The notes beneath the pieces were generated by a model. The model was not told the DNA's origin, searched no databases, and saw nothing but the letters and a program-made list of their open reading frames with translations. Both the position numbers and the translations under genes were made by a program. A stretch of 49,754 bases of DNA from NCBI GenBank assembly GCA_964547135.1, contig CAZJMK010000027.1, positions 1-49,754 of the forward strand, given 5' to 3'. The stretch is from JAJXSS01 sp964547135 (GTDB lineage Bacteria > Planctomycetota > Phycisphaerae > Phycisphaerales > Phycisphaeraceae). Below, in pieces: positions 26,668 through 35,925 of this stretch (positions are counted from its first letter, which is position 1; each line of letters begins with the position of its first letter).

Positions 26668-26735
26668 TTCACGCTGATTGCAACCTTAAAACTGTGAGCA
26701 GCGTCATCGCCATCGTCGGCTGAATTGGAGGCATC

Positions 26736-28511
26736 ATGTTCGCATTCATCCGCAATCTGGGGCTTGGCACGCGCATCATCACCCTGGCCATCGTCACGTT
26801 GATGGTCGTCGTCGGGGTCAACTATTTCGTCTTTGTGCGGGGGCATCGCGCCGCGTCGGAAGAGGCCTTGGCTGCCAAGGCGGCGGCGTTCACAGCCGTG
26901 GCCGACGAAACCAAAAACCATGTCAGTCGGCTGCATGACCAAAACAACTTCGATCAGGCCTCGCTTCTTGCCGAGGTGCAACAGGCTCGTGCCGCCGGCA
27001 AACCCGTTTCGCAAACCCGTTTGTTTGATGCCATTCCCGTCGTCGCTGGATGGACGGCTGCCCAACATGCCGCCAAGCGTGAAAACATCGACTTCAAAAT
27101 CATCGCCTACGATGCCCGCAACAAAACCAATGAACCCGCATCCGGTTCCTTCCGCGACCATTTGCTGCGCGATCTGACCCAGCAGGTACAGGCCGGCGGC
27201 GCGGAAATATTGCATCGCATCGACCCGGCCACCAACACCATGCACTACCTGCGTGCCATTCGTCTGACGCAGGATTGTCTTTCCTGTCACGGGGACCCGG
27301 CTACCAGCCCCACCAAAGACGGGCTGGACGCTGCCGGTTACAAAATGGAAAACTGGAAGGTCGGGTACATGCACGGTGCGTACGAAGTGGCCATGCCTTT
27401 GTCGGTCGTTGATCAGCAGGTGGCTGGGTTTCTGACCATGGGGGCGATGTGGACGGTGCCGTTGGTGATGGGTGCGGTGGTGATGCTGGTGCTGCTCATG
27501 CGTGTGCTGCTCAATCGTCCGGTGAACGCGCTGATTGAGCGCATCCGTGACATTGCCCAGGGCGAAGGCGACCTGACCCAGCGCGTGCCGGTGCATAGCC
27601 GGGACGAACTGGGCAGTCTGGCGACCTGGTTCAACACGTTTGTTGAAAAGGTGCATGACCTGGTGGCGGAAGTCAGCGGCGTGACCCGTGAAGTGGCGGC
27701 AGCGGCCACGCAGATTGCAGCCACCAGCGAACAGATCGCCACGGGGGGCAACCAGCAGACCCAGCAGGTGACGCAGATTTCCGCAGCAGTGCATGAAATG
27801 TCGGCTTCGGTGCAGGAAGTGGCGTTAAAGAGCAGTGACGCCGCCGGCCATGCGCAGAGTTCAGGGCAACAGGCAGCCGAGGGCGGACAGATGGTGCAAA
27901 AAACGATTGAGGACATGCAGCACATCAACGAAACGGTGTCGGAAGGAGCGACCAGCGTGCAGGATCTGGGCCAGCGCAGTCAGCAGATTGGTGAAATCAT
28001 TCAGGTGATCAACGACATCGCGGATCAGACGAACCTATTGGCCCTCAATGCGGCGATTGAAGCGGCACGGGCGGGGGAACAGGGTCGCGGGTTTGCGGTG
28101 GTGGCTGATGAGGTGCGCAAACTGGCGGACCGCACCACCAAGGCCACGGAGGAAATCGCAGCCTCGATTCAGGCGATTCAATCGGGCACCGACTCGGCGG
28201 TGAAAAAGATGACCGGCGGCAGGGAACAGGTGCGAGCCGGGGTCGAACGCGCCACCGAGGCCGGCATACGCATCAGCACCATCGTCACCAGCGCCCAGTC
28301 CGTGGCGGATATGGTGCGCTCCATCGCAGCGGCGGCGGAGGAACAGTCGGCTGCCAGTCAGGAAATTGCCCGCGGGGTGGAACAGATCAGCGCAGTGACC
28401 ATGGAAACCAGCGAAGCGACCAAACAGGCTGCCCAGGCGGCGGCGTCATTGTCGGGCAAAGCCGAGCAATTGCAGTTCCTCGTGGGCCGATTCAAGACCC
28501 GGGAAGGGTGA
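26736..28511 (+). CDS. Methyl-accepting chemotaxis protein with haem-c type sensor (Tll0287-like, DUF3365)
   Basis: 591 aa. First membrane helix about residues 13-32, a periplasmic domain to about 228, second helix about 232-252, then a HAMP domain, and the signalling domain with the hairpin tip NDIADQTNLLALNAAIEAAR. The sensor domain contains CLSCH (C181, C184, H185), a covalent haem-c attachment motif, in the LTQDCLSCHGDP context of Tll0287/DUF3365 sensors; such domains may sense redox state or gases. GGAGG precedes the ATG. It lies outside the flagellar cluster, and a sigma28-like box upstream was not convincing. The ligand is unknown. Confidence 0.92.
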   Translation: MFAFIRNLGLGTRIITLAIVTLMVVVGVNYFVFVRGHRAASEEALAAKAAAFTAVADETKNHVSRLHDQNNFDQASLLAEVQQARAAGKPVSQTRLFDAIPVVAGWTAAQHAAKRENIDFKIIAYDARNKTNEPASGSFRDHLLRDLTQQVQAGGAEILHRIDPATNTMHYLRAIRLTQDCLSCHGDPATSPTKDGLDAAGYKMENWKVGYMHGAYEVAMPLSVVDQQVAGFLTMGAMWTVPLVMGAVVMLVLLMRVLLNRPVNALIERIRDIAQGEGDLTQRVPVHSRDELGSLATWFNTFVEKVHDLVAEVSGVTREVAAAATQIAATSEQIATGGNQQTQQVTQISAAVHEMSASVQEVALKSSDAAGHAQSSGQQAAEGGQMVQKTIEDMQHINETVSEGATSVQDLGQRSQQIGEIIQVINDIADQTNLLALNAAIEAARAGEQGRGFAVVADEVRKLADRTTKATEEIAASIQAIQSGTDSAVKKMTGGREQVRAGVERATEAGIRISTIVTSAQSVADMVRSIAAAAEEQSAASQEIARGVEQISAVTMETSEATKQAAQAAASLSGKAEQLQFLVGRFKTREG

Positions 28512-28608
28512 AAATAGTATTTGGTGATTTGGTAATTTTTCATTGATACACGCCTGAAGTTCATGTTCGCTTTTGGCATCACACGGGTTGGCCGTTAACC
28601 TATCTCGC

Positions 28609-28917
28609 ATGAGCCAGACACTCACCCATGAACAAGTGCGTCACGTCGCCAAGCTGAGCCGACTCAAACTCAGCGACGTGGAAGTCCAGCAGTTTGCCCG
28701 GCAACTGTCCGACATACTCACCTACGTGGAAAAACTCAACGAACTCAAACTCGATGAGGTTCAGCCCATGGCTCACGCCCTGGACCTCACCAATGTGCTC
28801 CGCCCCGATGAACCGAAGCAGGGTTTATCGGTGGACAAAGTACTGGCCAACGCCCCGGCCAAGGACCCGCCCTTTTTCATGGTCCCCAAAGTCATCGACG
28901 AAGGCGGGGGAGCGTAA
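28609..28917 (+). CDS. gatC: Asp-tRNA(Asn)/Glu-tRNA(Gln) amidotransferase subunit C
   Basis: 102 aa. The family core is complete: VRHVAKLSRLKLSDVEVQQF, the LSDILTYVEKLNELKLDEVQPM helix-turn and the C-terminal PFFMVPKVI. GatC holds GatA and GatB together in the enzyme that amidates mischarged Glu-tRNA(Gln) or Asp-tRNA(Asn). gatA follows on the same strand after a 252-bp repeat-filled gap; gatB is not in the window. Start ATG 28609 fits the family; the frame extends 12 codons upstream to a TTG. Confidence 0.94.
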   Translation: MSQTLTHEQVRHVAKLSRLKLSDVEVQQFARQLSDILTYVEKLNELKLDEVQPMAHALDLTNVLRPDEPKQGLSVDKVLANAPAKDPPFFMVPKVIDEGGGA

Positions 28918-29130
28918 AAGATTTCGAATTTCGGATTTGCCGAACCAAGCCGGGAACGAGGCCGATAGGCCGAGGGCCCGGGTATTCGACGAAGTGGCCA
29001 AGTAAGAGGGGCTGGGTGCTGGGGGCTTGGAGCTAGGTCAATTGGATATTCAAATCGGCTCTGCCCAGCTACCAGCCCCAAGCCACCAGCTCCAGCAACT
29101 TTCCTTCACAATGACTCTGGTTACAGGAAG
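28918..29130. repeat. Repeat mosaic between gatC and gatA
   Basis: A GAATTTCGGATTT run, a hairpin element at 28945-28986 (outer arms CCGGG/CCCGG, inner GGCC/GGCC), an AGTGGCCA unit, and an inverted GCTGGGTGCTGGGGGCTTGG element with right arm CCCAGCTACCAGCCCCAAGC (29010-29097). Confidence 0.8.
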
Positions 29131-29169
29131 ATGATTTCAACGACCTTGAATCAACCACCACCATTCACC

Positions 29170-30630
29170 ATGAACCTCACCCAAACCACCCTGACCGAAC
29201 TGCGTGATGCCATCGCCCAGCGCAAGCTGTCGAGTGTTGAAATCACCCGTGCCTACCTGCAACGCATCGAACAACTCGACCCGCAACTCAACGCCTATCA
29301 CGAGGTGCTGACTGAGCGCGCTTTGCAGCGAGCCAGACTGGTCGATGACAAGCAAATCACCGGTCCACTCGCGGGCGTGCCCATCGCCATCAAGGATGTG
29401 CTATGCACCGACTTTGGCGCAACCACCTGCTCGTCGAAAATGCTGGGCAACTTTCACGCCCCCTACTCGGCCACGGCTGTGCAAAAACTCGAATCCGCCG
29501 GGGCGATTGTGCTGGGCAAAACCAACATGGATGAGTTTGCCATGGGTTCGTCGGGGGAAAATTGTGCCTGGGGACCAAGCCGTAACCCGTGGGATTTCAC
29601 ACGCACACCGGGCGGTTCGTCCAGCGGTTCAGCCGTGGCCGTGGCTGCGGATTTGTGTGCCGGGTCACTGGGGTCGGACACCGGCGGCTCGGTGCGTCTG
29701 CCCGCTGCCTACTGCGGGGTCGTCGGTTTGAAACCCAGTTATGGTCGCATCTCACGCTACGGTTTGGTCGCCTACGCATCAAGTTTGGACCAAGTCGGCT
29801 GCTTCGGTCACACGGTCAGCGATGTGGCGTTACTGTTGCAAGCGATCGCTGGACATGATGCCCTCGACTCGACCAGTGCCCCGGTGAACGTACCCGATTA
29901 TGCTGGTGAGTTGACGCAACCGGTTCAAGGCTTGCGCATCGGTTTGGCCAAGCAGTACATGTCGGACGCCAATCACCCGGCGGTGCAGGCGATGCTCAAT
30001 CAGGCAGTGGCGATTTATCGTGAAGCAGGGGCACAAATTGTCGAGGTGGACCTGCCTCACACCGAGTACGGAATACCGACTTACTACATCGTGGCCACGG
30101 CTGAGGCCTCGAGCAACCTCGCTCGCTACGACGGGGTTCGTTACGGCCATCGCAGCAGCGCCGCGCAGGATTTACTGGAGGTGTACACCGCTTCACGAGC
30201 GGAGGGTTTCGGGGCCGAGGTCAAGCGCCGCATCATGCTGGGCACGTATGTGCTTTCCAGCGGGTACTACGATGCGTATTACCTGCGGGCGCTCAAAGTT
30301 CGCCGGCTGATACGACTCGATTTCGATCAGGCGTTTGCGAAGGTGGATGCGATTTTGTGTCCGACCAGCACCGGGCCGGCGTTTGCGTTGGGGGCGAAGA
30401 CCGATGATCCGCTGACGATGTATTTGAATGATGTTTACACGGTGAACTGCAACCTCGCGGGCATACCGGGCATTTCGCTGCCGGGCGGTCTGGTGGAGGA
30501 ACAGGGCAAACAATTGCCGATCGGGCTGCAACTCTTTGGGCCGATGTTTGGCGAGGCAAAGCTGTTGCCAATCGCACGGCTGTACGAAGCCGTCACCACA
30601 CATCATCAGCAGCGCCCGGGGTTGGGGTGA
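29170..30630 (+). CDS. gatA: Asp-tRNA(Asn)/Glu-tRNA(Gln) amidotransferase subunit A
   Basis: 486 aa from ATG 29170, the usual GatA length. It is an amidase-signature enzyme that frees ammonia from glutamine for the GatB site. The catalytic triad regions are readable: the lysine in VPIAIKDVLC, the cis-Ser in GGSSSGSAVAVAADL and the nucleophile Ser in GSDTGGSVRLPAAYCG. The C-terminal LPIGLQLFGPMFGE is also typical. An alternative ATG at 29131 has AGGAAG directly abutting it, too close for a normal ribosome site, and adds 13 residues not seen in the family. The start remains slightly uncertain. Confidence 0.95.
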   Translation: MNLTQTTLTELRDAIAQRKLSSVEITRAYLQRIEQLDPQLNAYHEVLTERALQRARLVDDKQITGPLAGVPIAIKDVLCTDFGATTCSSKMLGNFHAPYSATAVQKLESAGAIVLGKTNMDEFAMGSSGENCAWGPSRNPWDFTRTPGGSSSGSAVAVAADLCAGSLGSDTGGSVRLPAAYCGVVGLKPSYGRISRYGLVAYASSLDQVGCFGHTVSDVALLLQAIAGHDALDSTSAPVNVPDYAGELTQPVQGLRIGLAKQYMSDANHPAVQAMLNQAVAIYREAGAQIVEVDLPHTEYGIPTYYIVATAEASSNLARYDGVRYGHRSSAAQDLLEVYTASRAEGFGAEVKRRIMLGTYVLSSGYYDAYYLRALKVRRLIRLDFDQAFAKVDAILCPTSTGPAFALGAKTDDPLTMYLNDVYTVNCNLAGIPGISLPGGLVEEQGKQLPIGLQLFGPMFGEAKLLPIARLYEAVTTHHQQRPGLG

Positions 30631-30812
30631 GGCGGAACGTCAGCGGTTGAGTGATGGTATTTGTTTGGCACGAACGCTTTGCGTTGGCGTTTTGGTGATC
30701 ACGCAATCGGGTGACACGGGAGCTTGTCTGCCAGTGCAGACGCGATAAATCGCGGCGCTAACATACGAATACGATTCCGTCACTTGGCCACTTGGCCACT
30801 TCCTTTTTCACA
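30631..30812. repeat. Repeats between convergent gatA and the sigma54 activator
   Basis: A degenerate ACGAACGCTTTGCGTTGGCG hairpin (30670-30689), one GCGATAAATCGC palindrome element (30739-30762), and 8-bp CCACTTGG units (30784-30803). No intrinsic terminator was found for either gene. Confidence 0.75.
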
Positions 30813-32429
30813 TCAATCCGCGGCATCGATGTTGAATTCCTTGACCTTTTTGTTCAGCGTGTTGCGGTTGATGCCCAAAAAGTCCGCGGCACGGGTTTTC
30901 ACGCCGCCGGTGCGTTCCAGGGCTGCGACGATCAGTTGGCGTTCCAGTTCGCCCACCACCAAATCGTAAATCCGCCCTTCTTCGCTTTCGTATTCCTTGA
31001 CCGACTGCACCGCCAGTTTGCCCGCCAGGCCTTCGATCGAGTCCCCCGCCGCATCGCCGCGCACCTGCTGGGCGAACATGCGAATCTGCAACGGCAATAA
31101 GTCTTCCGTAAAGTCATCGCCGCTGGACAACACCACCGCCCGTTCGATGGCATTTTCCAGCTCACGCACATTGCCCGGCCAGGGGTAACGCAGCAACGTG
31201 TTGAGCGTGTCCCTGCTGATCTTTTTCAACCCCCTGCTGTTCTCCCGGTTAAAACGATCCAAAAAATGATCGATCAACCTCGGTATGTCTTCGCGTCTCG
31301 AACGCAACGGCGGAATGTTGATCGTCACCACATTCAACCGATAGTAAAGGTCTTCCCGAAATGCGTTCTTGCGCACCTCTTCGTCCAAGTCCAGATTGGT
31401 CGCTGCAATCACACGGGCATCGACTTTTACCGTGCGATGATCGCCCACCCGTTCAAACTCGCGCTCCTGCAACACGCGCAACAATTTGACTTGAAGCTCA
31501 GCGGTGAGCGTGCCGATTTCATCCAAAAAGATACTGCCTCCGTCGGCGGCCTCGAACCGGCCGACCTTGTCACGAATCGCACCGGTGAACGCGCCTTTGA
31601 CATGCCCGAACAATTCCGATTCCAGCAATTGCGGTGACAACGCCCCGCAGTTGATGCGAATAAACGGCTTGTCGCGCCGCGGGCTGTTGAAGTGAATGGC
31701 TTTGGCAATCAATTCCTTGCCGACACCGGTTTCACCCAACAATAGCACCGTGGCACGGGAGGGAGCGACCTGCGCGATGGTGGCCAACACGTCCAGCATG
31801 GCGGGCGACGAGCCGATGATGTTGTCGAATTTGTATTTACTGTGCAGGTTGTCGCGCAATTGCTGATTCTCGGCCAGCAACTCATCTTTTTCACGCTGAA
31901 TCAGATGATGAATGCGAATGGTCTGCACAATCGAACCGGCAATGATTTTGAGCAGCCGAGCGTCGGCTGCCAGGGTCATGTCATCGACAAAGGGCTTGTC
32001 CACGCTGATGGCCCCGATGCAGCGCTGGCCTTCCTTGATCGGCACACAGATGAACGAGGTGGGCGGGTCATTGGGGTCCACCGCGCCCAGTTGCCGACTG
32101 CCCGTGCGATTGAGGAAGGCTGGGTTGCGGCGAATATCGGGAATGATTTCCGGTTTGCCGTCGGCCAGTACTTTGCCGGTGATGCCTTCCCCCAGCGCAT
32201 AACGCCCCCGTTGCATTTCCTCACGGGTCAAACCCACCGCTGCAACGATCCGTGCCTGTTCCGTGGCCGTGTCCCAAAGCACCAGTGATGCCCGTTGAAA
32301 CTTCAGCCGATCCCCCAGCAAGGTCATGGCGCGCTGAAAAACCTGATTCAGCTCCATCCCGTCGCCGAGGATTTGGCTGATCTGTTCCAGAATGTCTAAT
32401 TCGTGTTCAGATCGATCCATGGTTTGCAT
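30813..32429 (-). CDS. Sigma54-dependent transcriptional activator, GAF-AAA-Fis (NifA-like architecture)
   Basis: 538 aa. A GAF sensor domain occupies about residues 10-170 (YALGEGITGKVLADGKPEIIPD region), then a coiled linker. The AAA+ sigma54-interaction domain (about 205-430) has Walker A GETGVGKE, the sigma54-contact loop GAFTGA, DEIGTL and the arginine-finger region RYPWPGNVRELENA. A Fis-type helix-turn-helix ends the protein (KTRAADFLGINRNTLNKKVKEF). It would activate a sigma54 promoter in response to a small molecule bound by GAF. Three in-frame ATGs (32447, 32429, 32420) are possible; GGATAGG stands 8 bases before 32429. It lies beside the flagellar regulators, so a flagellar master role is possible but not shown. 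Confidence 0.9.
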   Translation of the reverse strand: MQTMDRSEHELDILEQISQILGDGMELNQVFQRAMTLLGDRLKFQRASLVLWDTATEQARIVAAVGLTREEMQRGRYALGEGITGKVLADGKPEIIPDIRRNPAFLNRTGSRQLGAVDPNDPPTSFICVPIKEGQRCIGAISVDKPFVDDMTLAADARLLKIIAGSIVQTIRIHHLIQREKDELLAENQQLRDNLHSKYKFDNIIGSSPAMLDVLATIAQVAPSRATVLLLGETGVGKELIAKAIHFNSPRRDKPFIRINCGALSPQLLESELFGHVKGAFTGAIRDKVGRFEAADGGSIFLDEIGTLTAELQVKLLRVLQEREFERVGDHRTVKVDARVIAATNLDLDEEVRKNAFREDLYYRLNVVTINIPPLRSRREDIPRLIDHFLDRFNRENSRGLKKISRDTLNTLLRYPWPGNVRELENAIERAVVLSSGDDFTEDLLPLQIRMFAQQVRGDAAGDSIEGLAGKLAVQSVKEYESEEGRIYDLVVGELERQLIVAALERTGGVKTRAADFLGINRNTLNKKVKEFNIDAAD

Positions 32430-32804
32430 ATTAAATAGCCTATCCATGGTTTTGGCAAGTCAAATAATCAACTATTCATGAAAATGGTGTGTAATTAGGC
32501 ATCAACGCGTCCGGTTTACCTTTTTGCGTTGTTCAACAACATCAAAGCTGGGTGATTCAAATGTCTGCCTTGACGCCGTGCCCTTCAGGGCCGGATGGCT
32601 GCACCTGTGTAATGAAAATCAATCCGGGGCTGAAGCCCTCGGCGTCAGTTGTTGCATGAACATCCACCCAGAGGTGTTGAATTCCATTAAGGTTTTTCAA
32701 ACCAAGTAACCGATGATGACCAAGCGGGTTGCGCAAATGTTGCGCGACGAAGGCGGAAATGGATTTTCGCCGCGCCCTGTGGAGCCGACTGGTCGGAGTC
32801 ATGG
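32430..32804. repeat. Divergent intergenic region with one paired-hairpin repeat
   Basis: Positions 32572-32646 hold a GACGCCG element with a 25-bp spacer between its two hairpins (GCCCTTCAGGGC and GGGGCTGAAGCCC). On the minus strand TTGACT (32463-32458) could be a -35 box for the activator gene, with TATTTA about 20 bp on. The stretch 32700-32804 is unique and contains TTGCGCAAATGTTGCGC. Promoters for both directions must lie here; none is certain. Confidence 0.65.
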
Positions 32805-33326
32805 ATGACTCACTTGCCTCCCTCAACACGACATCACGCAGCGCCCGGCAAGGCGGATGACTTTGCCGGGAGTTTGTCGTTTGCACAGTTGCTGGGGCAC
32901 CTGTCGCATCAACATGAACTTTACCAGCGACTGCGGGAGCAAACCCTGCGGATGGTTGAAATGCTGGGTACGGATCGCAGTGTCGAGTTGCCGGGGGTCA
33001 TGGACGCTCGCCAACAGGTGATCGATGAACTGCAACACATCGACGTGCAGTTGCAGGGCTACCGGGTGCATTGGATTGAATGGTTCCCGCAGTTGCAGCA
33101 GCACCAGCGGCAACAGGTGACGCAACTCACCACTCAACTCGAACAACTCAAAAATCAGGTGCGGGAACTGGACCAACAACTGACGCAACAACTTAAACAA
33201 CAGCGCGATCAGTTGGGGCGCGAACTGGGAACCCTCGGCCGAGCGGACCGGGCGGTGCAATCGTATCGCGGACAACAACGCAACTACGGCACAACCACGC
33301 TGCCCCAAACGGATCATCAGGGTTGA
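32805..33326 (+). CDS. FlgN-like flagellar export chaperone (tentative)
   Basis: 173 aa, almost wholly helical. SFAQLLGHLSHQHELYQRLREQTLRMVEML at the N-terminus and the Gln-rich coiled-coil region from about 95 to 145 resemble the small FlgN-type proteins (helical bundle, about 140-170 aa) that escort hook-associated proteins to the export gate. Sequence identity in this family is low, so the call rests on length, helix pattern and position directly before the flagellar kinase-regulator pair. It ends 41 bp before the kinase gene and is probably co-transcribed with it. The C-terminal 30 residues look disordered. Confidence 0.55.
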   Translation: MTHLPPSTRHHAAPGKADDFAGSLSFAQLLGHLSHQHELYQRLREQTLRMVEMLGTDRSVELPGVMDARQQVIDELQHIDVQLQGYRVHWIEWFPQLQQHQRQQVTQLTTQLEQLKNQVRELDQQLTQQLKQQRDQLGRELGTLGRADRAVQSYRGQQRNYGTTTLPQTDHQG

Positions 33327-33367
33327 ATGCCGCACGGTGATTCAATCATCGTCCGACAGAAAAAATA

Positions 33368-34438
33368 ATGGTCGAACAGACAAACAACCCCAAGCCGCAA
33401 GTCGATGACCTGGCGCAGATCATTACTGCCTATCACCAGGTCACGGAGAAACTGCAACAGAGTCACGAAGCCCTGCGCTTGCAGGTGGACCGCTTGCAGG
33501 AACAACTTGCTTCGAAAGATGCGCAGTTGCAGCGTTCGAAGCGATTGGCAGCCTTGGGGGAAATGGCGGCCGGCATCGCGCATGAGGTGCGCAACCCCCT
33601 GGCAGCGATTCACCTTTACGCCGACATGATCGTGCAGGATTTACAGACCGTAGGTGATGAACACGCAAAGCCATCAACGCAAACCCTGGCCGGCGCCCTG
33701 GAAAGTGGGCGGAAAATCATGGCTGCGGTACGCGGGTTGGATGCGATTGTGCGTGATGTATTGAGCTTTGCCCGTGAACTTTCGCCACGCATGGGCAGTG
33801 TCGATGTCACGGAATTATTCGACCGGGTGCTTGCCACCTGTCACGCGGACATCATGGCGGGGGGCGTTGAAGTGGTGCGCGATGATGATGGTGAACCAGT
33901 CACGTTGCAAGCCGATGCAGACCTGTTGCACCAGGCTTTGGTCAATTTGGTGCGCAATGCGGTGCAGGCGATGGCGGAAGTAAATGTTTTGGAAAACGAT
34001 CAGACGCCCTCACCCCTGCCCTCTCCCGGAGGGAGAGGGGAACAAGCACAGTACGCCGACGACAGTCGTGCATCAGACAACAACCGACTACTGACAACCA
34101 ACAAGAATCGGTTGCTGACGTTGGGTTTACGATTGGAAGGCAACCGTGTTTGTTTGCAGGTGCGGGATACGGGCACGGGCATCGCTTCCGCGGACATCGA
34201 CCGAATTTTCAATCCCTTTTTCACGACACGAGCGACGGGCACCGGTTTGGGGCTGGCGATTGTGCATCGCATCATCGATGCCCACCACGGCAGCATCACG
34301 GCTGTCAATCACCCGCAGGGCGGTGCGGTGTTTGAAATCAGTCTGCCCGTGACCGCATCAGCAACACTTTCAACCAACCACGCGACAGCGATCACCACCA
34401 GCGGTTCACGGACCGTATTTGCGGGAGCTTTGGCATGA
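33368..34438 (+). CDS. Sensor histidine kinase, FleS/FlrB/AtoS-like, cytoplasmic
   Basis: 356 aa with no membrane segment. A coiled coil (about residues 25-58) leads into the H-box LGEMAAGIAHEVRNPLAA with phospho-acceptor H72. The ATPase domain has the N-box LVNLVRNAVQAMAE and the G-boxes RDTGTGIASADIDRIFNPFF and TGTGLGLAIVHRII. Between N-box and first G-box is an insert of about 40 residues (about 209-246) that is not kinase sequence: its first part (PSPLPSPGGRGEQ) is the translation of a CCCTCTCCCGGAGGGAGAGG repeat. The frame is kept, so the enzyme may still work. The stop overlaps the regulator start by ATGA. It is likely to control sigma54-dependent flagellar genes. Confidence 0.9.
   Translation: MVEQTNNPKPQVDDLAQIITAYHQVTEKLQQSHEALRLQVDRLQEQLASKDAQLQRSKRLAALGEMAAGIAHEVRNPLAAIHLYADMIVQDLQTVGDEHAKPSTQTLAGALESGRKIMAAVRGLDAIVRDVLSFARELSPRMGSVDVTELFDRVLATCHADIMAGGVEVVRDDDGEPVTLQADADLLHQALVNLVRNAVQAMAEVNVLENDQTPSPLPSPGGRGEQAQYADDSRASDNNRLLTTNKNRLLTLGLRLEGNRVCLQVRDTGTGIASADIDRIFNPFFTTRATGTGLGLAIVHRIIDAHHGSITAVNHPQGGAVFEISLPVTASATLSTNHATAITTSGSRTVFAGALA
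34002..34045. repeat. CTCTCCCGGAGGGAGAGG hairpin repeat inside the kinase gene
   Basis: CGCCCTCACCCCTGCCCTCTCCC, GGAG loop side and GGGAGAGGGG (split here) form a 10-bp hairpin. The same repeat stands in non-coding gaps at 36101-36162, 40820-40858 and 41918-41976. Here it lies in frame within a coding region. Confidence 0.85.
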
Positions 34439-35925
34439 ACAAAATTTTGGTCGTGGATGACAAGGCGATGATGCGCGACAGCGTGGCGGCAACGCTGCAA
34501 CGTGCGGGGTATCAGGTGGTGGCAGCCGGGGACGGCAACACCGCACTGGATCTGATTGCACGCCATCGACCGGCTGCGGTGGTGACGGATTTGAAGATGC
34601 CGGAGATGGATGGATTGGAGTTGTTGGGGCGCATTCGCGGAGCCGATGAGCAGTTGCCGGTGGTGATCATGACAGCTTACGGGACGGTGGGCGATGCGGT
34701 GCGGGCGATCAAAATCGGGGCGTTTGACTTCATTCAAAAACCCTTCGAGGGCGATCAGTTGGTATTGACGGTCAAACGTGCGGTGGAACATCGTCATTTG
34801 GTGCACGAGAATGCAGCATTGCGTTCGACGCAGGGACCGACGAACGATCAGCCGGTGCTCATCGGCAAGTCGGCACTGATGCGGCAGGTGGCGCAACAGA
34901 TTCAACAGGTGGCACGCAGCAGCGCGGGAACGGTGCTCATTTGCGGGGAATCGGGCACGGGTAAGGAAGTGGTGGCCAGGGCGATTCACGCCTTGTCACC
35001 GCGGCGCGAACGGGTGATGCTGGCGGTGAACTGCGCGGCATTATCGAGCAACTTATTGGAGAGCGAACTTTTCGGCCATGAAAAGGGAGCGTTCACCGGA
35101 GCGGACCAGTTGCGTAAAGGTCGCTTCGAACTGGCGGACGGCGGAACATTGCTGCTGGATGAAATCAGCGAAATCAGCCCGGAACTTCAGGCCAAGTTGC
35201 TGCGGGTGTTGCAGGAGCAGCAATTTGAGCGGGTGGGTTCGAGTTACACGATCGGCATTGATGTGCGGGTGATTGCGACGACCAATCGTGATTTGGCGCA
35301 GTGCGTGATGGAGGGGACGTTCCGACAGGATTTGTATTACCGGTTGAATGTGCTGCCGGTGGCACTGCCGGCGTTGCGGGAAAGGGCGCAGGATATTGCG
35401 CTATTGGCGGAACACTTTTTGGAACAGGTGGCATTGCGCGAAGGTCGTGAAGCCCGGCAGTTTTCGTCGGCAGCGCTGGAAGTGATGCAGCGCTACCCCT
35501 GGCCGGGGAACGTGCGCGAGCTTCAGAACATTTGCGAGCGTGCCAGCGTGTTGTCACGGGAACAGGTGATTGCCGCGGAGTTGATTGAACCCTGGTTGAT
35601 GATGCTGCCGAGGGTGGTGAGCGTGCCGCAGGGCTTGAACGCGATGATGGGGCAGGGCGTCGGGTTTGGGGGTGGTTCGGGGATGGGGTCGGTCGGAGGT
35701 AATTCGTTTGTGAATGCATCGCCCGTTTCGCCGACGTTTGCAGCACCATCGATGGGTTCAGCCCGCACGTTGGAAGAATTGGAACGCAGCCAGATTTTGC
35801 AGACGTTGACCCAGTATCAGGGCAATCGCACGCGCACGGCCAAGGCCTTGGGGATTGGGGTGCGTACGCTGGGGTTGAAACTCAAAAAATGGAAGGAACA
35901 AAACCTGGTGGCACAGACGATTTGA
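34435..35925 (+). CDS. Sigma54-dependent response regulator, NtrC family (FleR/FlrC-like)
   Basis: 496 aa. Receiver domain residues 1-120 with acidic pair D8/D9, phospho-acceptor D52 (VVTDLKMPEMDG) and the switch region VIMTAYGTVGDAV. The AAA+ domain (about 140-380) has GESGTGKE, the sigma54-contact GAFTGA, DEISEISPELQ and RYPWPGNVRELQN. A Gly/Ser/Pro-rich linker (about 400-445) leads to a Fis-type helix-turn-helix (GNRTRTAKALGIGVRTLGLKLKKW). This is the expected partner of the overlapping kinase gene. The sigma54 promoter 285 bp downstream, in front of flgB, is a likely target. Confidence 0.93.
   Translation: MNKILVVDDKAMMRDSVAATLQRAGYQVVAAGDGNTALDLIARHRPAAVVTDLKMPEMDGLELLGRIRGADEQLPVVIMTAYGTVGDAVRAIKIGAFDFIQKPFEGDQLVLTVKRAVEHRHLVHENAALRSTQGPTNDQPVLIGKSALMRQVAQQIQQVARSSAGTVLICGESGTGKEVVARAIHALSPRRERVMLAVNCAALSSNLLESELFGHEKGAFTGADQLRKGRFELADGGTLLLDEISEISPELQAKLLRVLQEQQFERVGSSYTIGIDVRVIATTNRDLAQCVMEGTFRQDLYYRLNVLPVALPALRERAQDIALLAEHFLEQVALREGREARQFSSAALEVMQRYPWPGNVRELQNICERASVLSREQVIAAELIEPWLMMLPRVVSVPQGLNAMMGQGVGFGGGSGMGSVGGNSFVNASPVSPTFAAPSMGSARTLEELERSQILQTLTQYQGNRTRTAKALGIGVRTLGLKLKKWKEQNLVAQTI

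Noticed and set aside
26687..26716. Sigma28-like promoter before the chemoreceptor (TAAA ... GCCATCGT)
   Set aside because: The gap between the two boxes is 18 bp instead of about 15, and the -10 match is poor.
26619..27794. 391-codon minus-strand frame across the chemoreceptor
   Set aside because: Shadow frame; the plus-strand chemoreceptor has GGAGG, transmembrane helices, HAMP and signalling motifs.
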